Translations under genes and position numbers: made by a program
Shown here: positions 43,840 to 52,191 of the stretch, piece by piece
Layout of the letters: each line of letters begins with the position of its first letter
Numbering within the stretch: position 1 is the stretch's first letter
The notes under the pieces: model-generated
Database searches by the model: none
Told to the model about the DNA's origin: nothing
What the model saw: the letters and a program-made list of their open reading frames with translations, nothing else
Assembly: GCF_003627215.1 (NCBI RefSeq)
Contig: NZ_CP032677.1
Location: 2,485,501-2,549,500, forward strand
Reading direction: 5' to 3'
Source of the DNA: Pseudomonas sp. Leaf58
GTDB taxonomy: Bacteria; Pseudomonadota; Gammaproteobacteria; Pseudomonadales; Pseudomonadaceae
DNA: 64,000 nucleotides

Positions 43840-43855
43840 TGGCTAAGTTCTTGCA
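43840..43855 (+). promoter_or_regulatory. Sigma54 (-24/-12) promoter
   Basis: TGGCTAAGTTCTTGCA matches the consensus TGGCACGNNNNTTGCA in all fixed bases except ACG, with exact spacing between GG and GC. It would start transcription near 43867, about 100 bases before the second kinase gene. The operon's own third product is a sigma54 activator, so positive autoregulation is likely. Confidence 0.7.
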
Positions 43856-43968
43856 CTGTTATACGCGACAAATGGCAGCTGCGGCTGCACAGGTGAGATG
43901 CTATCAATTGGCTAGTGTTCGTTGCGTTGATGCATTTTTGAACGGACGCCCTGCGCGGGAACCACGCG

Positions 43969-45462
43969 ATGCAGATGCTGGAAAACGAAGTTTCCGACAA
44001 GGCCAGTGCCACCGCCCGCGGTCTGGCCGTCCCATTGCGTGAGTTCAACCTGCTGCGCTGGTTTTCGGTTATCAGCTTGCTGATCATCGCCTCGGTGGCG
44101 GGCGGGCTGGGTTATGTGTCGACACGTTTCGTGGTGCGCGACAGCGTCGAGCGCGATGCCATGCTGACCGCCCAGTTCATCCAGGCCATGGCCCAGGCCG
44201 AGGTGCGCCATTCGCAGTTGCCACCGGGCACCACCATGGGCGAGTTGCTCGACCCACGCCTGGATCAACAGCACCTGCAATTTTCCCCTGCATTGGCCGA
44301 AGCGACCCGGGTCGAGTTCCTCGACCATGTCGAGCACTTGCCAGACACCTTGTTGGCCAACGTCTATGCCCGCGACCGCAGCATCGTCTGGTCGACCAAC
44401 CCGGAGCTGATCGGCAAGCGCATCGAGGCCGATGGCGACCTCGACCGCGCCTTCCACTCGCGCAAGGCGGTGTCGGCCAGCTACCACCAGGCCAAGGATG
44501 ACCGCGAAGAGCAAAAATTCCAGCGCGAACCGCGCTACTTGTTCATCGAAAACTACATCCCGCTGTTCGATAGCCAGGGCGAACAGGTGCTGGCCATGGT
44601 GGAAATCTACAAGGAGCCGCAGGACCTGGTGCGGCGCATTCAGCGCGGCTACGTGCTGATCTGGGCCTCGACCTTGGTGGGCGGGGCGCTGATCTACTTT
44701 GGCCTGTTCTGGATCGTGCGCCGGGCGGCGCGACTGCTGCACCTGCAGCAGGACCGGTTGGTGGCCAGTGAAACCTATGTGGCCCTGGGCGAGATGTCTT
44801 CGGCGGTGGCGCATAGCCTGCGCAACCCGCTGGCTAATATCCGCTCCAGCGCCGAGCTGGCGCAGGAAATCGCCAACCCTGTGGCGCAGAAAAACATCAC
44901 CGATATCATCGGCCAAGTGGACCGCATGTCGCGCTGGGTGCGCGACCTGCTGGTGTCATTGCGCCCACTTAGCGATGAGGCCGAAGCGGTGGACCTGGTG
45001 GCGGCCATCCAGGACACCCACCTCGCGTTCGTTCAGCAGATCGAACGCAACGGGGTGCGCTTCCATTACGAAGGCCCCGACCTGCAGTGGGTGGCCAGCC
45101 AGCCACTGCAACTCACACAAATTCTCAACAGCTTGTTCTCCAATGCCATCGAAGCCATGCCAGCCGGCGGCATGCTGACCGCCCAGGTCAACCTGCTGGG
45201 TGGCCAGCGTGCTGAATTCGTCCTTACCGATACTGGCAAGGGCATGAGCCAACAGCAGGAACGGATGGTGTTCAAGCCGTTCTACACCACCAAGCAGGGC
45301 GGCCTTGGCGTAGGCCTGGCCCTGGTCAAGCGCATCATGGAACGGTTTGGCGGCTCAGTTAGCCTGAGCAGCCGCGAAGAGGAAGGAACCCGCGTCAGCC
45401 TTACATTCAATATCGCAGCGGGAGGGGTCCATGGAGCACAGCATCCTGGTAGTCGAGGATGA
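43969..45462 (+). CDS. Membrane sensor histidine kinase, copy 2
   Basis: A 497-residue kinase with the same plan as the preceding one: TMs at about 32-52 and 229-249, a periplasmic sensor with DRSIVWSTNPELIGKR, HisKA with AHSLRNPLAN (His282) and HATPase (GKGMSQQQE, GGLGVGLALVKRIMERFGG). By eye more than half of residues match copy 1. Its last 32 bases overlap the regulator gene, showing it is the direct partner. It has its own sigma54 promoter at 43840, while copy 1 does not. Confidence 0.92.
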   Translation: MQMLENEVSDKASATARGLAVPLREFNLLRWFSVISLLIIASVAGGLGYVSTRFVVRDSVERDAMLTAQFIQAMAQAEVRHSQLPPGTTMGELLDPRLDQQHLQFSPALAEATRVEFLDHVEHLPDTLLANVYARDRSIVWSTNPELIGKRIEADGDLDRAFHSRKAVSASYHQAKDDREEQKFQREPRYLFIENYIPLFDSQGEQVLAMVEIYKEPQDLVRRIQRGYVLIWASTLVGGALIYFGLFWIVRRAARLLHLQQDRLVASETYVALGEMSSAVAHSLRNPLANIRSSAELAQEIANPVAQKNITDIIGQVDRMSRWVRDLLVSLRPLSDEAEAVDLVAAIQDTHLAFVQQIERNGVRFHYEGPDLQWVASQPLQLTQILNSLFSNAIEAMPAGGMLTAQVNLLGGQRAEFVLTDTGKGMSQQQERMVFKPFYTTKQGGLGVGLALVKRIMERFGGSVSLSSREEEGTRVSLTFNIAAGGVHGAQHPGSRG

Positions 45463-46858
45463 TGAAATCCTCGCCGACAATATTCGCACCTACCTCGGCC
45501 TCAAGGGCTTCGAGGTCACCGTGTGCCACAGCGCGGAGCTGGCGCTGGAGCAGATCCAGCGGGCCCAGCCCGATGCGGTGCTGACCGACAACTCGCTACC
45601 CGGCATGAGCGGGCATGACCTGCTGCGTACCCTGGTGGCGCAGGCGCCGGAGCTGAAAGTGATCATGATGACCGGCTACGGCAATGTCGAAGATGCTGTG
45701 CAGGCAATGAAGGAGGGCGCCTTCCATTACCTGACCAAACCGGTGGTGCTGGCAGAGCTCAAGCTGACCTTGGACAAAGCGCTGGCCGCCGAGCGCATGG
45801 AGCGCACGCTGTCGTTCTATCAGGAACGTGAGGCGCAGAAGTCCGGCTTGCAGGCGTTGATCGGCGAATCGCCGACGATGCTTACCCTCAAGCACACCCT
45901 GCGCCAGGTGCTGGATGCCGAACGGCGCATGGCCAGCGACGACCTGCCGCCAGTGCTAATCGAAGGCGAAACCGGTACCGGTAAAGAGCTGGTGGCCCGC
46001 GCCCTGCATTTCGATGGGTCGCGCAGCAAGGGGCCGTTCATCGAGTTCAACTGCGCCTCGATCCCCGCCAACCTGCTGGAGGCTGAGCTGTTTGGTCATG
46101 AGAAGGGCGCCTTCACCGATGCCAAGGAGCGCCGGGTAGGCCTGGTGGAAGCTGCCGATGGCGGTACTTTGTTCCTTGATGAGATCGGCGAAATGGACTT
46201 GGTACTGCAGGCCAAGTTGCTCAAGCTGCTGGAAGACCGCAGCATCCGGCGGATTGGTGCAGTGAAGGAGCGCAAAGTCGACCTGCGGGTGATCAGCGCC
46301 ACCAACTGCAACCTGGAGCAGATGGTGCAGCAGGGCAAGTTTCGCCGCGACCTGTTCTTCCGCTTGCGCATCATTGCCCTGAAGGTGCCGCGCCTGTATT
46401 CCCGCGGCCAGGACGTGCTGCTGCTGGCGCGGCATTTCCTGGCCCACCATGGTCGGCGTTACGGCAAGCCGAACCTGCGTTTTTCTGCCGAGGCTGAGAG
46501 CCTGATGCTTGGCTACAGCTGGCCTGGCAATGTGCGCGAACTGCGCAATATGCTGGAACAGACCGTGCTGTTGGCACCGAACGAGGTGGTGCAGGCGCAC
46601 CAGTTGAACCTATGCATGACGCTCATCGACGAGCCATTGGTGCAGCAACCGGCGCCGGCGATGTTCGAAATGCCTCGCCACGAGCCAGAACCGGGCACCA
46701 GTTTGCCGGATATGGAGCGCGACTTGGTGTGCAAGACCTTGGACCGCACGGACTGGAACGTGACCAAGTCGGCGCGCATGCTCGGCTTGTCGCGGGACAT
46801 GCTGCGTTACCGCATCGAGAAACTCGGGCTGACCCGCCCCGACAAGCGTCAGTGGTAA
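45431..46858 (+). CDS. Sigma54-dependent response regulator (NtrC family)
   Basis: The 475-residue activator has a receiver domain (EDDE pocket, Asp53 in LTDNSLPG, Lys in TKPVV), an AAA+ domain with Walker [10 protein letters not shown], Walker [12 protein letters not shown] and R-finger region, and a C-terminal Fis helix-turn-helix ([24 protein letters not shown]). The sigma54-contact loop reads GAFTDA, not GAFTGA. GGGAGGGG precedes the ATG. It should answer to one or both kinases upstream, and probably activates their promoter at 43840. The regulated target genes are not evident. Confidence 0.94.
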   Translation: MEHSILVVEDDEILADNIRTYLGLKGFEVTVCHSAELALEQIQRAQPDAVLTDNSLPGMSGHDLLRTLVAQAPELKVIMMTGYGNVEDAVQAMKEGAFHYLTKPVVLAELKLTLDKALAAERMERTLSFYQEREAQKSGLQALIGESPTMLTLKHTLRQVLDAERRMASDDLPPVLIEGETGTGKELVARALHFDGSRSKGPFIEFNCASIPANLLEAELFGHEKGAFTDAKERRVGLVEAADGGTLFLDEIGEMDLVLQAKLLKLLEDRSIRRIGAVKERKVDLRVISATNCNLEQMVQQGKFRRDLFFRLRIIALKVPRLYSRGQDVLLLARHFLAHHGRRYGKPNLRFSAEAESLMLGYSWPGNVRELRNMLEQTVLLAPNEVVQAHQLNLCMTLIDEPLVQQPAPAMFEMPRHEPEPGTSLPDMERDLVCKTLDRTDWNVTKSARMLGLSRDMLRYRIEKLGLTRPDKRQW

Positions 46859-46864
46859 GGCATG

Positions 46865-46881
46865 GGGCTGCAAAGCAGCCC
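46865..46881 (+). terminator. Hairpin after the sigma54 regulator
   Basis: GGGCTGC-AAA-GCAGCCC follows the regulator stop by a few bases. No T run follows, so termination may be weak or Rho-assisted. Confidence 0.35.
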
Positions 46882-46887
46882 GCGGGC

Positions 46888-47190
46888 CTAGCGCTTACTA
46901 GCGTCAGTCCCGCTTCCCCCTTGCCCCCCGATACCCTCAGCGCCCCTGCCATCCACCCCTGGCAAGTCACGGTTGTCATTCTGTTTCGCCGGTGGGCTTT
47001 CTGGGGCGTTACCCTGTATGCGCGGGTCGGTGTCCCGTGGCATGGGCTTTTCGATCGGGTTGAGGGTGCTGTCCACGCCCGGTTTGGGCGCCGGGTTGTG
47101 TGGGTCGTCGGGGTAGGTGGGGCCAGTGCCGGCCGCAAAGGCCAGCGGCGCGGCGAGCAGGGCAAGTAACAGAATGCTTGAGCGGGGCAT
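46888..47190 (-). CDS. Small secreted protein of unknown function
   Basis: A 100-residue protein with a clear signal peptide (ILLLALLAAPLAFA, cleavage before AGTG). The mature part is Pro/Asp/Gly-rich and looks disordered (YPDDPHNPAPKPG, GVDGRGAEGIGGQGG). I do not recognise the family. Coding character and a single strong export signal support a real gene. It is downstream of gntP on the same strand with 82 bases between; no functional link is evident. Confidence 0.7.
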   Translation of the reverse strand: MPRSSILLLALLAAPLAFAAGTGPTYPDDPHNPAPKPGVDSTLNPIEKPMPRDTDPRIQGNAPESPPAKQNDNRDLPGVDGRGAEGIGGQGGSGTDASKR

Positions 47191-47272
47191 GGCAGGCTCC
47201 TTGGCTTCGTAGGGCTGATATTGCTGTTCGGCCCTAGGCGAAACTTCAAGGTGCCATTACCCCGATCAACGG

Positions 47273-48625
47273 TCACACCACCAGCGACAGCAACATGATG
47301 AAGATGATGCCGACGATCGACAGGATCGTCTCCATCATGCTCCAGGTCTTGAAGGTTTCCGCCACGGTCATGTTGAAGTACTGCTTCACCAGCCAGAAGC
47401 CGGCGTCGTTCACGTGGGACAGGATCAACGAACCGGCACCGGTGGCCAGCACCAGCAGCTCACGGTTTACCCCAGGCACCATGTCGATCACGGGCGCGAC
47501 GATGCCGGCGCCGGTGATGGTAGCGACCGTGGCGGACCCGGTGGCGATGCGGATCACCGCCGCCACCAGCCAGGCCAGCATGATCGGGGAAATTTCTGCC
47601 TGCACGGCCATCTGCCCAATGACGTTACCCACGCCGGTGTCGACCAGCATCTGCTTGAAGCCACCGCCAGCACCCACGATGAGCACGATTGCCGCGGTCG
47701 GCGCCAGGCTCTGGTCGAGCATCTTCATGATTTGCTGGCGGTTGAAGCCACGCGCCGAACCAAAGGTGTAGAAGGCCAGCAGCAGGGCGGCGAGCAGCGC
47801 GGTGATGGGGTGGCCGATCAGGTCCATCCACTGGCGCACGATGTGCTCGGCGGGCAGCACCACGTCGGCGAAGGTCTTCAGCAACATCAGCACCACTGGC
47901 AGCAGCACGGTGACCAGGGTGATGGTGAAGCTTGGCAGGTTGCCTTGGTCGGACTCCTTGGCGATCTGGTCCATCAGCTCTTGGGACGGGCTGCCCGGGA
48001 TGTAGCGGGAAATGAAGTTACCAAACAACGGGCCGGCGATGATCGCGGTAGGCAGCGCCACGATCAGGCCATAGAAGATGGTCTTGCCAATGTCGGCATT
48101 GAAGATGCCGATCGCCAGCAGCGGGCCGGGGTGCGGGGGCACCAGGCCGTGCACCACCGAGAGCCCGGCCAGCAGCGGAATGCCGATTTTGATCAGCGAC
48201 ACGCCGGAGCGCCGGGCCACGATGAACACCAGTGGGATCAGCAGCACGAAGCCGATTTCGAAGAACAGCGGGATGCCTACCAGGAAGGCGGCGAACATCA
48301 TGGCCCAATGCACGTTCTTCTTGCCGAAGCCGCGGATGAGGGTTTGTGCGATCTGGTCGGCACCACCGGAGTCGGCCATCAGCTTGCCGAGCATGGTGCC
48401 CAAGGCGAGCACGATGCCGACGAAGCCCAATACCCCACCAAAACCGTCCTGGAACGATTTCATGACTTTCGCCACCGGCATGCCGGAGGTTAGGCCAAGG
48501 AAGCCGGCCGCGATGGTCAGGGCGACGAAGGGGTGAACTTTGAAGTGGGTGATCAGCAGGATCAGCCCGACGATGGTAACCAGCGCGTCGAGCAGCAGGA
48601 AGGTATCAGTAGCCAGTCCGAACAT
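47273..48625 (-). CDS. gntP: Gluconate permease GntP
   Basis: The 450-residue protein has 12-14 membrane segments and the GntP-family pattern (PHPGPLLAIGIFNADIGKTI, RIATGSATVATITGAGIVAP, VNDAGFWLVKQYFNMT). It imports gluconate by proton symport. A GntR-type operator lies 71 bases upstream of its start (48696-48711), so it has its own promoter apart from gnuK. Confidence 0.95.
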   Translation of the reverse strand: MFGLATDTFLLLDALVTIVGLILLITHFKVHPFVALTIAAGFLGLTSGMPVAKVMKSFQDGFGGVLGFVGIVLALGTMLGKLMADSGGADQIAQTLIRGFGKKNVHWAMMFAAFLVGIPLFFEIGFVLLIPLVFIVARRSGVSLIKIGIPLLAGLSVVHGLVPPHPGPLLAIGIFNADIGKTIFYGLIVALPTAIIAGPLFGNFISRYIPGSPSQELMDQIAKESDQGNLPSFTITLVTVLLPVVLMLLKTFADVVLPAEHIVRQWMDLIGHPITALLAALLLAFYTFGSARGFNRQQIMKMLDQSLAPTAAIVLIVGAGGGFKQMLVDTGVGNVIGQMAVQAEISPIMLAWLVAAVIRIATGSATVATITGAGIVAPVIDMVPGVNRELLVLATGAGSLILSHVNDAGFWLVKQYFNMTVAETFKTWSMMETILSIVGIIFIMLLSLVV

Positions 48626-48695
48626 GGTTTGAAGGCCTCGGTCTTATCGTTGTTTTGGCGTTGCGTATTTGGAACTTTGCCCGCGCTTACTGGGC

Positions 48696-48711
48696 GAGGT
48701 AGCGCTGTCTT
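48696..48711. promoter_or_regulatory. GntR operator in front of gntP
   Basis: GAGGTAGCGCTGTCTT fits the shared palindrome GAGRYAGCGCTRYCTY found also at 49294 and 49423. It lies between gnuK and gntP. Confidence 0.65.
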
Positions 48712-48736
48712 GGGTGAGCTGGGAAAGCCGCCGGGG

Positions 48737-49276
48737 TCAGGCGGTTTGTGCCAGGCCCAGCTCACCGTGGCCCTTTAACCAGCTGTCCACCGCTTCGGCA
48801 AGCGCTTCGATGGGCTGGGTGGCGTCCAGCGCCAAGGTCAGGGGTTCGCCGCGTGGCGACTCCAGGGCGGCGAACTGGCTGTCAATCAGACTCGCCGGCA
48901 TGAAATGCCCAGGGCGGGCCAGCACGCGTTTTTCGGCTTCGGCGGGCGACAGTTCGAGGAATACGAACACCAGCCCAGGCATGGCCTCGCGCAGGGTTTC
49001 GCGGTAGCGGCGCTTGAGGGCCGAACAGGTCAGGATCGGGCGCTCTCCAGCCTGGGTCGTGGTTTGCAGCTCCTCGCCAAGGCGCACCAGCCAGCCGGCA
49101 CGGTCGTTGTCGTCCAGGGGGATGCCAGCGCTCATCTTGCGAATGTTTTCGGCAGGGTGGAAAGCGTCGCCTTCGATCAGGCGGCCGCCGCTTCTGGCAG
49201 CAATGGCGGCGCCGATGCAGCTTTTGCCGCAACCAGCTACGCCCATCACCACAATGGCGGACAGGGGAGAATTCAT
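48737..49276 (-). CDS. gnuK: Gluconokinase
   Basis: Phosphorylates gluconate to 6-phosphogluconate, which enters the Entner-Doudoroff pathway. The 179-residue protein has the P-loop GVAGCGKSCIG (residues 12-22), the EGDAFHPAENIRKMSAGIPLDD substrate segment and CSALKRRYRE, all as in GntK. AGGAGGT precedes the ATG at 49276; an apparent 62-residue extension upstream crosses the promoter and operator and is not coding. Divergent from gntR; operator 49294-49309 lies 18 bases before the start. Confidence 0.95.
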   Translation of the reverse strand: MNSPLSAIVVMGVAGCGKSCIGAAIAARSGGRLIEGDAFHPAENIRKMSAGIPLDDNDRAGWLVRLGEELQTTTQAGERPILTCSALKRRYRETLREAMPGLVFVFLELSPAEAEKRVLARPGHFMPASLIDSQFAALESPRGEPLTLALDATQPIEALAEAVDSWLKGHGELGLAQTA

Positions 49277-49293
49277 CAGTACCTCCTGCGGGT

Positions 49294-49309
49294 GAGATAG
49301 CGCTGTCTC
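49294..49309. promoter_or_regulatory. GntR operator in front of gnuK
   Basis: GAGATAGCGCTGTCTC is a near-perfect palindrome around AGCGCT, 18 bases before the gnuK start codon, where a bound LacI-family repressor would block transcription. Confidence 0.7.
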
Positions 49310-49422
49310 GTCGTTGACGAACAGACACCTCCCCGGTGTTATTGGTCTTGTCCTTACGCAGTATGGATGCCCGGCGGCGAGCGCGTGGTGGCTGCTGCCA
49401 AAGATTACATTGCCTGCGTCCT

Positions 49423-49438
49423 GAGACAGCGCTACCTT
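49423..49438. promoter_or_regulatory. GntR operator in front of gntR
   Basis: GAGACAGCGCTACCTT, 45 bases before the gntR ATG, is the third copy of the operator motif and suggests autorepression. Confidence 0.65.
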
Positions 49439-49482
49439 AGTGGCCGTTCCCCTTCCTTGCAAGTAGTAAAATTACAACATCC

Positions 49483-50502
49483 ATGTCCCGCACCGGCTCC
49501 CGTACCACAGGTCGTCCTACCCTGGCAGAAGTTGCCAGGCTTTCCGGGGTTTCCCCGATTACCGCCTCGCGCGCCTTGCGTGGGGTCAGCACGGTTGCGC
49601 CGGAGCTGGTCGAAAAGGTCATTGCCGCAGCGGCCAGCCTGGGTTACGTGGCCAACCCGGCAGCTCGGGCGCTGGCCTCGGCACGCAGTCAGTCGGTGGT
49701 GGTGTTGATCCCGTCGCTGTCCAACCAGCTGTTCATCGATACCCTCGAGGCCATTCACGAGGTCATGCGCCCGCGTGGGCTCGAAGTGCTGATCGGCAAC
49801 TATCACTACGACCTTGCCGAAGAAGAGAACCTGATTCGCAACTACCTGGCCTACCAGCCCTGTGGCATGTTGTTGACCGGTTTCGAGCGCAGCGAGGCGT
49901 CGCGGCAGATGCTGGCGGCCAGTGGCGTGCCCTGTGTACACATGATGGAGCTCAATGGCGAAGCCGGGGCGTTGTCGGTGGGCTTTTCGCAGCAACAGGC
50001 GGGGCGTGCTGCGGCTCGCCACCTGATCGAGCGGGGGCGCAAGCGCCTGGCGTTCATTGCCGCGCAGCTCGACCCGCGGGTAATGCAGCGCGCCGAAGGC
50101 TTCCGCCAGGCGTTGGCCGAGGCTGGTTTGCAGGCGGCAGAGCTGGAGGTGCTGGCGCCGGAGCCTTCTTCAATCGCCCTGGGTAGCAGGCTGTTCAGCC
50201 AGTTGCTGCTGCAAGCGCCGGATGTCGACGGTATTTTCTTCTGCAACGATGACCTGGCCCAGGGCGCGGTGCTGCAGGCGTTGCGCCAAGGGGTCGAGGT
50301 GCCTCGTCAGGTGGCGATGGTGGGCTTTAACGACCTGCCGGCTTCGGCGCACATGGTGCCGCGGCTGACTTCGATCCGCACACCGCGGGCCGCCGTAGGG
50401 CGCGGTGCGGCGCAGGCGCTGCTGGCGTTGCTCGATGGCAAGCGGGTGGCGAATGCGCAGCAGGATCTGGGGTTTGAGTTGATGGTGCGGGAAAGCTCCT
50501 GA
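49483..50502 (+). CDS. gntR: LacI-family repressor GntR of gluconate genes
   Basis: The 339-residue repressor has the LacI helix-turn-helix (TLAEVARLSGVSPITASRALRG) and hinge helix (NPAARALASARSQSV), then a periplasmic-binding-protein-like effector domain (VVLIPSLSNQLFID, FFCNDDLAQGAVLQALR). Neighbouring gnuK and gntP and the three matching palindromes support the assignment. In P. aeruginosa GntR is released by gluconate or 6-phosphogluconate (known). Confidence 0.93.
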   Translation: MSRTGSRTTGRPTLAEVARLSGVSPITASRALRGVSTVAPELVEKVIAAAASLGYVANPAARALASARSQSVVVLIPSLSNQLFIDTLEAIHEVMRPRGLEVLIGNYHYDLAEEENLIRNYLAYQPCGMLLTGFERSEASRQMLAASGVPCVHMMELNGEAGALSVGFSQQQAGRAAARHLIERGRKRLAFIAAQLDPRVMQRAEGFRQALAEAGLQAAELEVLAPEPSSIALGSRLFSQLLLQAPDVDGIFFCNDDLAQGAVLQALRQGVEVPRQVAMVGFNDLPASAHMVPRLTSIRTPRAAVGRGAAQALLALLDGKRVANAQQDLGFELMVRESS

Positions 50503-50547
50503 ATTGGGGGAGGCGGGTGCCTGGCTTGAGATGTAGGGCGCCTGGGA

Positions 50548-50770
50548 GATCGAGCGCCGCCCGCGCGGCGCTTCGCGGGGCAAGCCCGCTCCCACATTTG
50601 TTTCGGGCCAGTTTTTCCTGTGGCAAAAGCGCGCGACCGCTCTGGCGCATGGCTCGATATCGAGTCGTACAAACAAGGCGGTCGCGCGCAGATGGCACAG
50701 GCATGATTGGCCCGAAACAAATGTGGGAGCGGGCTTGCCCCGCGAAGCGCCGCGCGGGCGGCGCTCGATC
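50548..50770. repeat. 223-bp concentric palindrome (REP/BIME-like)
   Basis: A 63-bp arm at 50548-50610 is repeated exactly in reverse complement at 50708-50770. Inside it are further matched pairs about the same centre: CCTGTG/CACAGG (50617/50696), GCGCGCGACCGC/GCGGTCGCGCGC (50629/50678) and the core CTCGATATCGAG (50653-50664). Each arm holds a REP stem. It occupies the 369-base gap between gntR and the chemoreceptor gene, which holds no other gene. Confidence 0.9.
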
Positions 50771-50871
50771 TTACAGACGCCAAAAAAACCCGCTTACACC
50801 CGGCGATCCACGCTCCATCCTGGCTCCGGCGATCTATGCTCAGGACTCTGCGCAGACAGGAGCCCGGCGCC

Positions 50872-52191
50872 ATGTTCGATTTCCACCGCAAGTCCGATCT
50901 GGTCGAAATCCAGCGCAGTCATCAGGCTTTGGCCAGTTTGCAGGCCAAGCTGGCGGCGATCAGCCGCTCCATGGCAATGATCGAGTTCGCCCCCGACGGC
51001 ACCATCCTCGATGCCAACGAGCGCTTCTGCCAGGCCATGGGCTACAGCGCCGATGAGTTGCGTGGCAAGCATCACCGGCTGTTCTGCGACCCAGGCTATG
51101 CGAAAAGTGCCGAGTATCAGCAATTGTGGCGCGAACTGGGGCAGGGCAAGGCCATCAGCGGTACCTTCGAGCGCATCGACAAGGCTGGCCGCGAGGTCTG
51201 GTTGGAAGCCAGTTACATGCCGGTACTGGATGAGCAGCGCCAAGTCAGCAGCGTGATCAAGGTAGCCTCTGACATCAGCCAGCGGGTGGTGCAGGAACAC
51301 GAAAGCGAAAGCCTGCTCAAGGCTATCAGCCGCTCGATGGCGGTGATCGAATTCACGCCGCAAGGCCGGGTAATCAAGGCCAACCAAAACTTCCTCGACA
51401 CCATGGGCTATCGCCTGGACGAGGTGGTCGGTCGCCATCACGGGCTGTTTTGCCTGCCACATGAACGCGAGTCGGCCGAATACCGCGAGTTCTGGGCTTC
51501 GCTCAACCGCGGCGAATACCACTCGCACCGCTTCGAGCGCATCGACAAGCATGGCCGTACGGTTTACCTGGAGGCCTCATACAACCCGATCTTCGACAGC
51601 AAGGGCCGCTTGTACAAGGTTGTGAAATTCGCCAGTGACATCACCTCCCAGGTCAGCACCCAACAAAGCGCTGCCGTTGCCGCCCATGCCAGTTCGGTGC
51701 AAACCGATGCCTGTGCGCGCAAGGGGACTGAGGTGGTGCAGCAGACCGTGCAGGTGATCGAGCAGATTTCCCATGAGCTTAACGACGCCGCACGCAGCAT
51801 CGATGCGGTGAGCAAGCAGTCGGATGTGATCGGGCAGATCGTGCTGACCATTCGCGGCATTGCCGACCAGACCAACCTGCTGGCCTTGAACGCGGCCATC
51901 GAGGCGGCCCGCGCCGGTGAACACGGGCGCGGTTTTGCCGTGGTAGCCGACGAGGTGCGCAACCTGGCGGCGCGGACCAGCAAGGCAACCTTGGAAATCG
52001 TCGATGTGGTGCGGCAGAACCACGACCTGTCGCTGTTGGCCGTAGCCAGCATGCAGTCGAGCCTGAACCGCACCGATCATGGCGTGGCGCTGGCCAACCA
52101 GGCCGGCACGGTGATCATGGAGATTCAGCAGGGCTCACGGCACGTGGTGGATGCCATCAGCCAGATCACTTCGACGCTGCAGTTGCATTGA
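50872..52191 (+). CDS. Soluble chemoreceptor with two PAS domains
   Basis: The 439-residue protein has no membrane segment. Two PAS domains (about 28-140 and 150-262) share near-repeated sequence: [22 protein letters not shown] and [22 protein letters not shown], each ending in a xxKxASDIxxxV linker. A short MCP signalling tip follows with [31 protein letters not shown]. The two PAS domains recall Aer-2/BdlA-type sensors that bind heme or flavin. The tail is short and lacks a methylation pentapeptide. AGGAG precedes the ATG. Its end overlaps the convergent hybrid kinase by 26 bases. Confidence 0.9.
   Translation: MFDFHRKSDLVEIQRSHQALASLQAKLAAISRSMAMIEFAPDGTILDANERFCQAMGYSADELRGKHHRLFCDPGYAKSAEYQQLWRELGQGKAISGTFERIDKAGREVWLEASYMPVLDEQRQVSSVIKVASDISQRVVQEHESESLLKAISRSMAVIEFTPQGRVIKANQNFLDTMGYRLDEVVGRHHGLFCLPHERESAEYREFWASLNRGEYHSHRFERIDKHGRTVYLEASYNPIFDSKGRLYKVVKFASDITSQVSTQQSAAVAAHASSVQTDACARKGTEVVQQTVQVIEQISHELNDAARSIDAVSKQSDVIGQIVLTIRGIADQTNLLALNAAIEAARAGEHGRGFAVVADEVRNLAARTSKATLEIVDVVRQNHDLSLLAVASMQSSLNRTDHGVALANQAGTVIMEIQQGSRHVVDAISQITSTLQLH

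Noticed and set aside
48737..49462. Extended gluconokinase N terminus
   Set aside because: The extra codons cover the operator and promoter; AGGAGGT directs translation at 49276.
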